64,000 nt of DNA, taken from positions 5,332,001 to 5,396,000 of the forward strand of contig NZ_CP092497.1 of the NCBI RefSeq assembly GCF_022479115.1. Direction: 5' to 3'. The first letter of the stretch is position 1, and every line of letters begins with the position of its first letter. This document shows, piece after piece, positions 52,484-61,239 of this stretch. The position numbers and the translations under genes are program-made. The notes under the pieces are model-generated. The model ran no database searches. It saw nothing but the letters and a program-made list of their open reading frames with translations, and was not told the DNA's origin. The stretch is from Amycolatopsis sp. EV170708-02-1. GTDB taxonomy: Bacteria; Actinomycetota; Actinomycetes; Mycobacteriales; Pseudonocardiaceae.

Positions 52484-53872
52484 TCAGCGCACCTCTTGCC
52501 GTTGCCGTTTCCCGACGATCCGCCAGCCGACCGCCAGCACCACGACCAGCACCGGGATCGAATAGAAAGCGATCTTCTCGGCACCGTCGGAGAAGCCCAT
52601 CAGGACGACCACCAGCGCGAGGAAGCCCAGCGTCGCCCAGCCGCTGTAGGGCGCCCACGGCATCCGGTAGGACGGCCGTTCGAGCTCCCCGCGCAGCGCC
52701 GCCTGGCGCAGCCGCAGCTGGCAGAAGATCAGCGTCGCCCAGGTGGTGATCACGCCGAGCGAGGCGATGGCGATCGCGATGTCGAAAGCGTCCTTCGGCA
52801 CCAGGTAATTGAGCACCACGCCCAGCACGTAGGCGCCGGAAGTGAACAGGATGCCGCCATAGGGCACGTGACGGCTGCTCATCCGGCCGACGAACTTCGG
52901 CGCCTCGCCCTTGTCGGCGAGCGCCCGCAGGATGCGGCCGGTCGAATAGAGCCCGGAGTTGCAGCTCGACAACGCGGCGGTGAGCACGACCGCGTTCATC
53001 ACGTCGCCGATACCCGGGATCCCGAGGCGGCTGAACACCGTGACGAACGGGCTCTCGCCGCCGTTGTAGAACGGCCACGGCAGCAGCATCGCCAGCAGCA
53101 GCACGGATCCCACGTAGAACACGCCGATCCGCCAGACCACACCGTTGATCGCCTTCGGCAGCACCTTGCGGGCGTCCTTGGTCTCGCCGGCCGCGATGCC
53201 GACGACCTCGATCGCCGAGTACGCGAAGATGACGGCCTGCAGCGTCATCAGTGCGATGCCGACACCGGCCGGGAAGAAGCCGTTGTGGGCGGTCAGGTTG
53301 TGCACGCCCGCCGTGGTGCCGCCGATGTCGGCGCTGGTGAGCACCAGCCCGGCCGCGGTGACCAGGAAGACGACGATGGCCAGCACCTTGACCACCGAGA
53401 ACCAGAATTCCAGCTCGCCGAAGAGTTTCACCGAAAGCAGGTTCACCACGATCAGCACGCCGAGCGCGACCAGCGCGGTGATCCACTGCGGCACGTCGGG
53501 GAGCCATTTGTGCACGTAGATCGCCACCGCGGTGATCTCGGCGATACCGGTCATCGCCCAGTTCACCCAGTACATCCAGCCGGAGGCGAAACCCGCCCAC
53601 GGCCCGATGAACTTGCGGGCGTAGGTGACGAAACTGCCGGAGGACGGCTCGTGCAGCACGAGCTCACCGAGGGCGCGCATCACGAAGTACGCGGCGATGC
53701 CGCAGAGCGCGTATGACAGGACCAGCGACGGCCCGACCTGCTGGAGCTTGCCACCGGCACCGAGGAACAGCCCGACGCCGATCGCGCCGCCGATGGCGAT
53801 CATCTGCACTTGGCGGTTGCCCAGTGCTTTTGAGTAGCTTTCACCTTTTTCGGTGAGCAGCGAGGAATCCAT
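52484..53872 (-). CDS. amino-acid permease (GABA/asparagine permease type)
   Basis: A 462-residue APC-superfamily amino-acid:proton symporter of the AAT family with twelve membrane segments. The start IAIGGAIGVGLFLGAGG is the substrate backbone-binding motif of the family, and EPSSGSFVTYA is also typical. Close relatives carry asparagine, GABA or aromatic amino acids. It is divergent from glutaminase; shared direct repeats in the gap suggest joint control, so glutamine or asparagine is a likely substrate. ATG 53872. Confidence 0.9.
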   Translation of the reverse strand: MDSSLLTEKGESYSKALGNRQVQMIAIGGAIGVGLFLGAGGKLQQVGPSLVLSYALCGIAAYFVMRALGELVLHEPSSGSFVTYARKFIGPWAGFASGWMYWVNWAMTGIAEITAVAIYVHKWLPDVPQWITALVALGVLIVVNLLSVKLFGELEFWFSVVKVLAIVVFLVTAAGLVLTSADIGGTTAGVHNLTAHNGFFPAGVGIALMTLQAVIFAYSAIEVVGIAAGETKDARKVLPKAINGVVWRIGVFYVGSVLLLAMLLPWPFYNGGESPFVTVFSRLGIPGIGDVMNAVVLTAALSSCNSGLYSTGRILRALADKGEAPKFVGRMSSRHVPYGGILFTSGAYVLGVVLNYLVPKDAFDIAIAIASLGVITTWATLIFCQLRLRQAALRGELERPSYRMPWAPYSGWATLGFLALVVVLMGFSDGAEKIAFYSIPVLVVVLAVGWRIVGKRQRQEVR

Positions 53873-53891
53873 GGTTGCCAGACGCTAGAGC

Positions 53892-53947
53892 GTGTGCGGC
53901 ACGTCACCAACCTTGCTAAGGAAGACTTAAGGTGTGCGGGACGTCAC
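53892..53947. promoter_or_regulatory. direct repeats GTGTGCGGSACGTCAC between the permease and glsA
   Basis: Two 16-bp direct repeats (53892-53907 and 53932-53947) differ at one base and are exactly 40 bp apart. They lie in the divergent gap between the permease and glutaminase starts and contain ACGTCAC cores. A regulator binding both would sit on one DNA face. Confidence 0.55.
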
Positions 53948-54042
53948 TCCGGCGGTTTTACGGGAATTTCCCTTTTCGATTTGACAAATTCACCCGCGAA
54001 CCCCGATCGTCGCGCGCGAAGGAGCGCTTCTACGCTACGGCC

Positions 54043-54948
54043 GTGGACCTCGCAGCGCTGCTGGACCGGATCGCCGACGACGTCGCGCCGGAGATCGGCC
54101 GCGGCTCCGTCGCGGACTACATCCCCGCACTGGCCAGGGTCGAACCCGGGCGGTTCGGCATGGCGGTGGCCGAAGTGGACGGTGGGGTGCACGGCGTCGG
54201 CGACTGGGAAGTGCCGTTCTCCATCCAGAGCATGTCGAAGGTCTTCACCTTGGCGCTCGCGCTCTCCCACGGCGACGGGGTGTGGGAACGGGTGGGCCGC
54301 GAGCCGTCCGGAAACCCGTTCAACTCGCTGGTCCAGCTGGAGAACGAGGACGGAATACCCCGCAATCCCTTCATCAACGCCGGTGCCCTCGTGGTGACCG
54401 ACGAATTGGCGCACCACGGCGACGCGGCGGAAACGCTGCTCCGGTTCCTCCGGGAGGAAAGCGGGCGCGCGGCCATCGGGATCGACGCCGAGGTCGCCGC
54501 GTCCGAGGCCGGGCACGCCGACCGCAACCGCGCGCTCGCGTATTTCATGGCGTCGTACCGGAACATGCGTCATCCGGTGCCCGCCGTCCTCGACCAGTAC
54601 GTGCGCCAATGCTCGATCGCGATGAACTGCGGCGACGTCGCGCGGGCGGCGGTGTTCCTCGCCCGCCACGGCGTGCGCAACGACGGCACCCGGCTGCTGG
54701 AGCAGAGCGCGGCCAAGCGGGTCAACGCCGTGATGCTGACCTGCGGCACTTACGACGCGGCGGGCGAATTCGCCTACCGCGTCGGGCTTCCCGGCAAGAG
54801 CGGGGTCGGCGGCGGCATCGTCGCGATCGTCCCCGGCCGGTGCGCGATCTGCGTCTGGAGCCCCGGCCTGGACCCGCGCGGCAACTCCGTCGCGGGTGTC
54901 GCGGCGCTGGACCGGTTCACCACCCTGACCGGCTGGTCGGTCTTCTGA
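54043..54948 (+). CDS. glsA: glutaminase A
   Basis: A 301-residue glutaminase of the serine-dependent beta-lactamase-like family; it hydrolyses glutamine to glutamate and ammonia. The catalytic Ser-Lys pair is in FSIQSMSKVF (residues about 60-69), with NPFINAGALV and MLTCGTYDAAGEFAY also conserved. I chose GTG 54043 because family similarity starts there. Its ribosome binding site is distant, and TACGCT at 54031-54036 could be a -10 for a leaderless message. It is likely co-regulated with the divergent permease. Confidence 0.93.
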   Translation: MDLAALLDRIADDVAPEIGRGSVADYIPALARVEPGRFGMAVAEVDGGVHGVGDWEVPFSIQSMSKVFTLALALSHGDGVWERVGREPSGNPFNSLVQLENEDGIPRNPFINAGALVVTDELAHHGDAAETLLRFLREESGRAAIGIDAEVAASEAGHADRNRALAYFMASYRNMRHPVPAVLDQYVRQCSIAMNCGDVARAAVFLARHGVRNDGTRLLEQSAAKRVNAVMLTCGTYDAAGEFAYRVGLPGKSGVGGGIVAIVPGRCAICVWSPGLDPRGNSVAGVAALDRFTTLTGWSVF

Positions 54949-54951
54949 CGT

Positions 54952-55368
54952 TCAGCCGCTCGGCCGCCCCATCTCGTGTCCCGGCCGCCCCTCGGTACGC
55001 CGACGTCGCTTGATCCGTTCTTCGTGCAGGTGCCGCCGCCCGCCGGTCAGGTCACCGGTGACGTCGCGCGCCATCCGGCGATAGGCCGCGTAGTAGCCGT
55101 CGTCGTACTCCTCGATCAGCTGGAAGGTCCACCGCTCCGGGAGCACGTTGAGCCCGACCAGTTCGGTCTGGATCCGCTCCGACCACTCGGCGTGCCCTGC
55201 CTTCCGGAGGGCTTCGGCGGCCTCGCCGAGCGCGAAGTCGGCGGTTCCCGTGAGGTGATGGAAGGCGTACAGGTGGCCACGCGCCTGTTCGACCGTTTCG
55301 ACGGCGAAGATCAGCTTCCCGACGGCGTCGATCGTCGCGTCGTCGGGTTCCGAGGATGAGTCAGGCAT
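54952..55368 (-). CDS. conserved hypothetical protein, 138 aa
   Basis: I recognise no named family. The protein is acidic at its N terminus, mostly helical (VETVEQARGHLYAFHHLTG, EAAEALRKAGHAEWSERI) and very basic at the C terminus (KRRRRTEGRPG). It has no membrane segment. The 3' end lies 3 bp from the glsA stop (convergent). ATG 55368. Confidence 0.7.
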   Translation of the reverse strand: MPDSSSEPDDATIDAVGKLIFAVETVEQARGHLYAFHHLTGTADFALGEAAEALRKAGHAEWSERIQTELVGLNVLPERWTFQLIEEYDDGYYAAYRRMARDVTGDLTGGRRHLHEERIKRRRRTEGRPGHEMGRPSG

Positions 55369-55396
55369 GCCGGTGAATGCCCCGGAGGCGGTGTTT

Positions 55397-55825
55397 CTAC
55401 ACCCCGCCGTCGTATCGCGTCCTGGCGTCGTTGATCTCGTTGATATGGGATTCGGCCCAGTCCCGGATCACCGCCAGCGGCGCCGTGAGAGTGCCGCCGA
55501 GCTCGGTCAACGTGTACTCGACCTTCGGCGGCACCGTCGGATGCACGGTGCGCGTGACCAGACCGTCGCGTTCGAGCCCGCGCAGGGTCTGGGTGAGCAT
55601 CTTCTCGCTGACACCGTCGATCGCGGCGCGCAGTTCGCTGTAGCGCTTGGTCCCGGTGGAAAGGCAGCCGACGATCAGCGCGGTCCATTTGTCCGCGATG
55701 CGATCCAGGACCTGTCGTGAGGGACACGGCGCGCTGTACACGTCGGCGGGGCGCCCGTCCGGCAACCAGGCCAGCACCTGGCCCGGTGTGCCCGGACGGG
55801 GACGGCGGCGGGATGGCTCCGGCAT
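55397..55825 (-). CDS. HxlR family transcriptional regulator
   Basis: A 142-residue winged-helix HxlR-type regulator. The core is VLDRIADKWTALIVGCLSTG followed by RYSELRAAIDGVSEKMLTQTLR and EYTLTELG (about residues 38-115). A Cys precedes the domain (APCPSRQ), as in redox- or electrophile-sensing HxlR members. It lies directly after the MBL hydrolase gene on the same strand, 9 bp apart, so they probably share a transcript. ATG 55825. Confidence 0.9.
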   Translation of the reverse strand: MPEPSRRRPRPGTPGQVLAWLPDGRPADVYSAPCPSRQVLDRIADKWTALIVGCLSTGTKRYSELRAAIDGVSEKMLTQTLRGLERDGLVTRTVHPTVPPKVEYTLTELGGTLTAPLAVIRDWAESHINEINDARTRYDGGV

Positions 55826-55834
55826 GCTTCGACG

Positions 55835-56716
55835 TTATCCGGCGGCCCAGATCCGGCGCATCGCCGGCGGCAGGACGCGGCCGAACACCTGCCCGGCGAA
55901 ATGCCCGCCCGCGAGGATCGTCCGGTCGTCCTCGATCTCCTTCAGCAGCTGCTCGCGGGTGGCGACGCCCTCCGCCGGGTCGACGTCGAACGCGAACGTC
56001 CAGTGGCTTTCGGTGATCTGCACCTGGCAGTGCATGACGTCGCCGAGCACGACGACGCGGCGGGGATCCGCTTCGTCCGGATCGGTGACCACCAGGCTGC
56101 TGTGGCCGGGCGTATGCCCCGGCGTGGCGAGTATCCGCACCCCTGGCGCGACGAGGTCACCGTCACCGAAGAAACCGATCACCTCGGCCAGCGGCCGCTG
56201 CACGGCGAGCGGATCCGGGCCGACCGGGTCGTTCGTGCCGGACCAGTGTGCCCATTCGGCCTCGCTGACGAGATGCCGTGCCGCCGGGAAGGTCAGGCCG
56301 GTCACCGGTCCGCCAGGGCCGTCCGGTGCGGGCGGGACGTTCGTCGTCCAGCCGACGTGGTCGTGGTGCAGATGCGTGTAGATCACGGTGTCGACGTCTC
56401 CGGGTGTCAGGCCCTCCTCGGCCAGGGCGTCGAGCAGGCCGCCACCGTGGAACTCGGCTGCACCGGGCAGGGCGAAGTCGACCGCGCCCAGCCCCAGGTC
56501 CACCAGGATCGCCCGGTCTCCGACGCGGATCAGGAAGGAGCCGATGCTGACCGGGAACCAGCCGCGTTCGTCGAGGAACGCGTCGTGGGCCGCCCAGCCG
56601 GACGGGACACTCGACGGCAGGAAAACGGCGGGGTTGAGCCAGGCGTGGCCGTCGGGCAGGTAGGTGACGGTGGTCCGGCCGACCTGGATCCGGGACCTGG
56701 CAGCGGGTCTTGACAT
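55835..56716 (-). CDS. metallo-beta-lactamase fold hydrolase (lactonase-like)
   Basis: A 293-residue MBL-fold metallohydrolase. The zinc motif HLHHDHVG (near residue 115), GHTPGHSS and GDVMHCQ and GGHFAG provide the second and third ligands. The overall form resembles AHL-lactonase-like and related hydrolases. No signal peptide. ATG 56716 follows GGGAGA by 8 bases. The HxlR gene follows. A LysR gene lies 78 bp upstream on the same strand, so this gene may have its own promoter. Confidence 0.88.
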   Translation of the reverse strand: MSRPAARSRIQVGRTTVTYLPDGHAWLNPAVFLPSSVPSGWAAHDAFLDERGWFPVSIGSFLIRVGDRAILVDLGLGAVDFALPGAAEFHGGGLLDALAEEGLTPGDVDTVIYTHLHHDHVGWTTNVPPAPDGPGGPVTGLTFPAARHLVSEAEWAHWSGTNDPVGPDPLAVQRPLAEVIGFFGDGDLVAPGVRILATPGHTPGHSSLVVTDPDEADPRRVVVLGDVMHCQVQITESHWTFAFDVDPAEGVATREQLLKEIEDDRTILAGGHFAGQVFGRVLPPAMRRIWAAG

Positions 56717-56793
56717 GACGTGGTCTCCCTTGTGGACGGTGAGCGAAGCCGTACTCACTTTCGGGGAGCCGCTCTCCGGAGGGAAGTACGCAC

Positions 56794-57654
56794 TTACAAG
56801 TGCGCTTCCACGGCGATCCGCGCGAACGAGCGGATCAGCGGGTTCTCCCGCTCGGTCACCCACGCGACGACCAGCGGGCTCGGGGGCATGTCGGCCAGCG
56901 GCACCCAGGTGAGCCCGTCGGGCAGGGCGTGCCCGAGCGGCGCGATACCTGCCGAGCCGTTCCACAGGACGGCCTGCAGGCATTCGCCGACCGTGCGCAC
57001 CACCGGCCCGGCCGCCCGCTCGCCGACGGGGGTCGCCCCGTTCCAGTACTCGCGCCACCGTGGATCCGTTCCCTCCGGCAGCTGGAACCACGGCCGATCG
57101 GCTACGTCGGCCAGCCGGAGCGTCGCACGGCAGGCGAGCGGATCGCCGGTGCGCAGCACCAGCCCGACCGGATCCGAACGCAGCACCCGCACGGTGATTC
57201 CGGTTTCGTCGAAGGGCGCCCGGGTCAGCGCGACGTCGGCCAGCCCGGCGCGCAGGCCGGTGGTGGGATCGGTGAAATCCGCCTCACGGAAACGGATCGA
57301 GACCTCGGGGTGCCTTCGCCGGAACGCCGCGGCCAGGCGGGTGCTCGCCTCCCCCGCTCCGTCGGCCAAGGTGCCGACGGTGAGTGTCGCGGGGCCCGCC
57401 GCCTCCACCACCCGTGCGCGAGCGCGTTCGGCCTGGTCCAGCAGGGTGCGGGCCTCGGCGTACAGGGTGGTTCCGGCGGCGGTGGGCTCGACGCCGGCGG
57501 CCGACCGCAGCAGCAGGACGACGCCCAGATCGTTCTCCAGCTGCCGGATCGCCCGGCTCAGCGGCGGCTGGGTCATGTGCAGCCGCGCGGCGGCCCGGCC
57601 GAAGTGGCGCTCCTCGGCGACGGCCACGAAGTAACGCAACAGACGAAGCTCCAT
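56794..57654 (-). CDS. LysR family transcriptional regulator
   Basis: A 286-residue LysR-type regulator. The helix-turn-helix is [23 protein letters not shown] (residues about 15-37) and the effector domain is complete. It is divergent from an MBL-fold gene, and a T-N11-A palindrome lies in the 82-bp gap at 57665-57681, so it likely controls that gene. The codon before ATG 57654 is GTG and could serve as start. Confidence 0.9.
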   Translation of the reverse strand: MELRLLRYFVAVAEERHFGRAAARLHMTQPPLSRAIRQLENDLGVVLLLRSAAGVEPTAAGTTLYAEARTLLDQAERARARVVEAAGPATLTVGTLADGAGEASTRLAAAFRRRHPEVSIRFREADFTDPTTGLRAGLADVALTRAPFDETGITVRVLRSDPVGLVLRTGDPLACRATLRLADVADRPWFQLPEGTDPRWREYWNGATPVGERAAGPVVRTVGECLQAVLWNGSAGIAPLGHALPDGLTWVPLADMPPSPLVVAWVTERENPLIRSFARIAVEAHL

Positions 57655-57664
57655 CACCTGCGAT

Positions 57665-57681
57665 GATACCCATCAGGTATC
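57665..57681. promoter_or_regulatory. predicted LysR box GATACC-N5-GGTATC
   Basis: A perfect 6-bp inverted repeat with a 5-base spacer that fits the LysR T-N11-A rule (T57667, A57679). It lies 11 bp from the lysR start and 56 bp before the MBL hydrolase start, the usual place for LysR control of a divergent target. Confidence 0.65.
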
Positions 57682-57736
57682 GGGACGTGGAGATCGGTCT
57701 TGGACGGCGCCCGGAGACCGGCGCGAAAGTGGGGCC

Positions 57737-58677
57737 ATGCCCTTCGAACCCCTCACCCACGAACCCGCCGTCGACCCCGCCCAGGCCCGGGAGATCGCCC
57801 GCGACCTCGTGGTGATCCCGAATCTCGGCGTCGAGCTCGTCCCCAACATCGGCGTCATCGGCGGCTCGCATTCGGTGCTCGTCGTCGACACGGGGCTCGG
57901 TCCTCGCAACGCCGGGAAGGTGCTCGCCTTCGCGGCCGAACACGCCCGCGGCCGCAGGCTGTACCTGACCACGACGCACTTCCACCCGAGCACGCGTTCG
58001 GCGCGCAGGTCTTCGCGGGCGAGGCGACCTACCTCGTCAACAGCGCCCAGGCCGCGGACCTCGTCCACAAAGGACCGGGCTATCTCGAGATGTTCCGCGG
58101 CCTCGGCACCCCGGTCGCACGGGCGCTGGAGGGGGTCGGCCTCGCCACCCCCGACGTGGTCTACGACGACGCGTACGACCTCGACCTCGGCGGGCGGGTC
58201 GTGCGCTTGGCGGCCACGGGACGCGCGCACAGCAAGGGCGATCAGGTGGTGACCGTGCCCGACGCGGGTGTGCTGTTCACCGGGGATCTGGTCGAGACCG
58301 GGCAGTTCTCGATCTTCCCGTGGTTCCCGCCGTACGACACCGATGTCTCGGGACGGCGCTGGATCGAAGTGCTGGGACGGCTGGCCGCCGCCGGACCGGA
58401 CCTCGTCGTCCCTGGTCACGGCGACGTCTCCGGACGCCGGATCCTGACCGACGTCCGCGAATACCTCGAACTGCTGCGCGACGAGACCTGGAAGCGGCGC
58501 GATTCGTCGCTTCCCGAAGAGACCATCGCCGCGGAGGTCGAAGCGCTGATGATCGAACGCCACCCCGAATGGGAAGGCCGGGACTGGATCGCGAAGGGCG
58601 TCGGCTGCTTCTGCGCCGACCACTCAGGCCATGAGGCAGCAGGCACCGGTGAAGCAGCCGAAGGCGCCTCCGCTTGA
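57737..58677 (+). pseudogene. MBL-fold metallohydrolase, one-base frameshift at the zinc motif
   Basis: The repaired product would be about 313 residues. The N-terminal part reads to TTTHFHP, where the frame breaks at 57984-57990; the next frame continues as EHAFGAQVFAGEATYL. Adding one C or G in CCCG restores the HFHPEHAFG metal motif. Other features such as GRAHSKGDQV, FTGDLVETG and VPGHGDVSG are intact. Either a sequencing error or a recent loss; the fold is otherwise complete. The end overlaps the convergent Cys-rich peptide gene by 54 bp. It is probably controlled by the divergent LysR. Confidence 0.78.
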
Positions 58678-58800
58678 CGCGTTCTTCCAGTGATCGAAGT
58701 GGTCGATCACGAGTTCGACCTCGGCCTGCCCGGCCGCGGTGACATCGATGGCGGAGTCGGCGAAGAAGGTGCGGATATCGTCGGAAACGGTGGTCTTCAT
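58624..58800 (-). CDS. 58-aa peptide with Gly/Cys-rich C terminus (precursor-like)
   Basis: A small gene whose ATG 58800 follows GAGGGAGA by 8 bases. The first about 40 residues are acidic and helical (MKTTVSDDIRTFFADS start), and the last about 18 are SSGGAFGCFTGACCLMA, with three Cys, two Ser and one Thr. This leader-plus-core layout resembles precursors of ribosomally made, modified peptides, but no modification enzyme is adjacent, and a small metal- or membrane-binding protein is also possible. Inverted repeats GAACCTGC/GCAGGTTC (58815-58851) lie just upstream. It overlaps the convergent MBL gene. Confidence 0.6.
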   Translation of the reverse strand: MKTTVSDDIRTFFADSAIDVTAAGQAEVELVIDHFDHWKNASSGGAFGCFTGACCLMA

Positions 58801-58902
58801 GGAAGATCTCCCTCGAACCTGCGGTGTTGGATACCGAAATCGTGCAGGTTCGGGCCCCGGTGCCGACAGTGCGAAGCGACACGGGCGACGTGTGGCTTTC
58901 GA

Positions 58903-58942
58903 CTGCTCCACTCGTGTCAACCGGACGACGCGAGTGGAGCAG
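58903..58942 (-). terminator. terminator of the SBP-VWA module
   Basis: Perfect 12-bp arms CTGCTCCACTCG (58903-58914) and CGAGTGGAGCAG (58931-58942) with a 16-base loop, 4 bp beyond the stop codon of the membrane protein gene. It separates this operon from the Cys-rich peptide gene on the same strand. Confidence 0.75.
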
Positions 58943-58946
58943 CCGG

Positions 58947-59720
58947 CTATTTGAAGATGGCGATGGGATGGACGACGAGTTCCCCGGTTTCGGGGTCCCA
59001 GTCCTCGACCTTGCCGAGGCATCGGGCCCGGAACGCGCCGGCGGGCGCGGAATCCCGCAGATCGCTGGTCACACAGGTGAACCGGATCCGCCTGCTGCGC
59101 TCCGGATCGTCCGGATTCCCGTACGGCGCCACGAAAACCGTCTCGGTGTCGGTCTGGGAGCGTTTACGGAACAGACCCTTCACGGAGATGAACGCCTCGA
59201 CACCGCGCAGCCGCGTCTTGACCTGCCGGGTGCTCTCGGGACCGTCGGCCCAGCCGAGTTCCTTCACCAGTGCCCGGTTGTGGACCAGTTCCTGCTTCGT
59301 CAGATCGACGTAGATGATGTCGTGGTGCTTCTCCAGCACCTTCGTCACGATGCCGATCACGGTGATCGGCTCGGCCTTGCGGATGTACCGCCGGAACTCC
59401 TCGTCGGTGTCGGTGCGCTCCGATTCCCCTTTCAGCGGACCGAATCCGCCCGAACCCCAGAACCGCCAGCCCCGGCTCGTCCGTTTCTCGACCTCCTGTT
59501 CCAGCGCCTCGTTGTAGCGATGCAGCTGGTAGAGGCCCATCACGGATTTCGTGTGCAGGTAGAAGCCGATACCCCGGATCATGCCCTGATCGCCGTCGGA
59601 GCGCGCGCGGCGCCAGTGTTTCACGAAAACGACGATCGCGACGAGGAAGGCGGCCACGGTCAGCACCCAGACCGCGAGCCACCATCCCCAGACGTCCCAC
59701 CACAGATTATCGGCAGCCAC
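58947..59720 (-). CDS. membrane-anchored protein of the SBP-VWA module
   Basis: A 257-residue protein with one N-terminal membrane helix (about 11-34; WWLAVWVLTVAAFLVAIVV) and a soluble domain of about 200 residues with mixed helices and strands. I do not recognise the domain. GTG 59720 is chosen because AAGGAG lies 6 bases upstream, within the end of the previous gene. It is the last gene of a three-gene operon with an SBP-VWA lipoprotein and an SBP-like membrane protein. Confidence 0.75.
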   Translation of the reverse strand: MAADNLWWDVWGWWLAVWVLTVAAFLVAIVVFVKHWRRARSDGDQGMIRGIGFYLHTKSVMGLYQLHRYNEALEQEVEKRTSRGWRFWGSGGFGPLKGESERTDTDEEFRRYIRKAEPITVIGIVTKVLEKHHDIIYVDLTKQELVHNRALVKELGWADGPESTRQVKTRLRGVEAFISVKGLFRKRSQTDTETVFVAPYGNPDDPERSRRIRFTCVTSDLRDSAPAGAFRARCLGKVEDWDPETGELVVHPIAIFK

Positions 59721-61239
59721 GGATCTCCTTGAAGGCGTCGAGCAGGGATGTCGTGTTCGCGTCGACCATCCGGCCACCGGTGGCCACGGCCGCGCGCTCC
59801 AGTTCGGCGGGGTTCGCCTCGCCGAACCGGATGGTGTACGTGTGCACGCCCGGATCCCTTGGCGCGCGCAGGAATTCTTCGATACCGGGGCCGGTGTTGC
59901 TCTCCCCGTCGGTCATCAGCACGATCGAGACGCCTCTGCCGGGCTCGGCGCCACGATGGGCGCTCGCCTTCGCGTACGCCTCGCCGAGCGCGGCCCAGAC
60001 CGCGGTGCTGCCGTCGAACTCGTCGGCCGCGATGAAGGCCCGCAGCGCGTCGAGATCACCGGGTCCGCCGATGGTGAACTCCTTGTCCCCCAGTATCTTC
60101 CCGCCGAACCGGAGGACCGTGAGCCGCTCGCCGCGGTAGAAGCGGTCGAACCCTCCGCCCGGACCGCCGCTCAGCCCGGCGAAGGTCGCCCGGAGCGCGG
60201 CGATGCGAGGCCCCTTCATCGAACCGGAGAAGTCCAGCACGAAGATCACGCGGCCCGGCGCGCGGGAGGAAGAGGCCGCGTAGTCGTCGAGGAGTTTGTC
60301 CACGACGGCCTGTTCGTCCGGGAAGTACAGCGAGTTCCCGATCGAGGACGGCAGCCGCGGATCGAGCCCCACCTCGCCGGTGATCGGACGGCGCAGGGTC
60401 CGCTCCATCAGCTTCTTCTGCGTGGCCGGGCTTCTGAGCCAGGACACGACCTGGTCGTACGCCTCCCGCTTGGCCGGGTCGAGCAGCAGGACCGGATAGT
60501 CGGACTGGACGATGCCGTCGCGCGGGTACACCAGGTCCAACGGGGTCTTGAGCCTGCCGCTCGCGTTCAGGGAGAGCAAGGTGGACTCGTAGCCGATGAT
60601 CGCGTCCACGTCCTGGCGCTCGGCGAACCGATCGGCCACGGCGGCCGAGGTGTCCGCCGTCAGCGTGTGCCCGGTGCGGAAGCCCTGCAGCTTGTCGCAT
60701 TTCACGTCCGGGAGACGCAGCGCCGCGCCCGTGCCCGCGGCGGCCGTCGCCACCCCGACGAGGGAGGTGAGCCCGCTGGTCGACTTGGCCGGATCCGCCA
60801 TCGCGAACCGGAAGCCACCGCCCGCCGCCGCGTCCGCCAGATCCGCCCACGAGAGCTTCCCGTCCGGTTTGCCGCGGCGCAGCTCCGCCGCCTTCGCCGG
60901 GGTGATCCCGACGATGACCGGCGACACCATGGTCTTGGTCGCGAGCGGCCGTTCCCCCTTGTCCCCCGACTGCCGGTGCTTGAGCTGGAAATACCGGTCG
61001 GTGGAAAGCCAGGCGAGATCGTGCGTGGCCTTTCCCGGGGTGAGGGAGGCGGCGGCGTCGATGGTTCCCCGGAAATCCATTTCCAGTTCGATTCCCGTTT
61101 CCGCGCGAAGGTCTTCGAGAATGGGCCCGAGATCGGCCAGCTCCGAACTGGCCAGCACGCGTAGTTTCACCTTCTGCCCGCCGCTCGTACAGGCGGCCAC
61201 CAGGAGCAGACAGCACAGGACCGCGAGGAGCCGCTTCAC
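59707..61239 (-). CDS. lipoprotein fusing a substrate-binding domain to a VWA domain
   Basis: A 510-residue lipoprotein with lipobox VAAC. An extracellular solute-binding fold (about 25-320) is fused to a VWA domain (about 325-510) with MIDAS motif VLDFSGSM, GSTAVW and LMTDGES. VWA domains bind protein partners through a metal ion, so this looks like a surface receptor that joins ligand binding to protein contact. GTG 61239 overlaps the stop of the upstream gene (GTGA). It overlaps the next gene by 14 bp. Confidence 0.85.
   Translation of the reverse strand: MKRLLAVLCCLLLVAACTSGGQKVKLRVLASSELADLGPILEDLRAETGIELEMDFRGTIDAAASLTPGKATHDLAWLSTDRYFQLKHRQSGDKGERPLATKTMVSPVIVGITPAKAAELRRGKPDGKLSWADLADAAAGGGFRFAMADPAKSTSGLTSLVGVATAAAGTGAALRLPDVKCDKLQGFRTGHTLTADTSAAVADRFAERQDVDAIIGYESTLLSLNASGRLKTPLDLVYPRDGIVQSDYPVLLLDPAKREAYDQVVSWLRSPATQKKLMERTLRRPITGEVGLDPRLPSSIGNSLYFPDEQAVVDKLLDDYAASSSRAPGRVIFVLDFSGSMKGPRIAALRATFAGLSGGPGGGFDRFYRGERLTVLRFGGKILGDKEFTIGGPGDLDALRAFIAADEFDGSTAVWAALGEAYAKASAHRGAEPGRGVSIVLMTDGESNTGPGIEEFLRAPRDPGVHTYTIRFGEANPAELERAAVATGGRMVDANTTSLLDAFKEIRGCR

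Noticed and set aside
58624..58800. Lanthipeptide or thiopeptide gene cluster
   Set aside because: No LanB/LanM/LanKC, YcaO or radical-SAM gene lies in the window, so only an orphan precursor-like peptide can be claimed.
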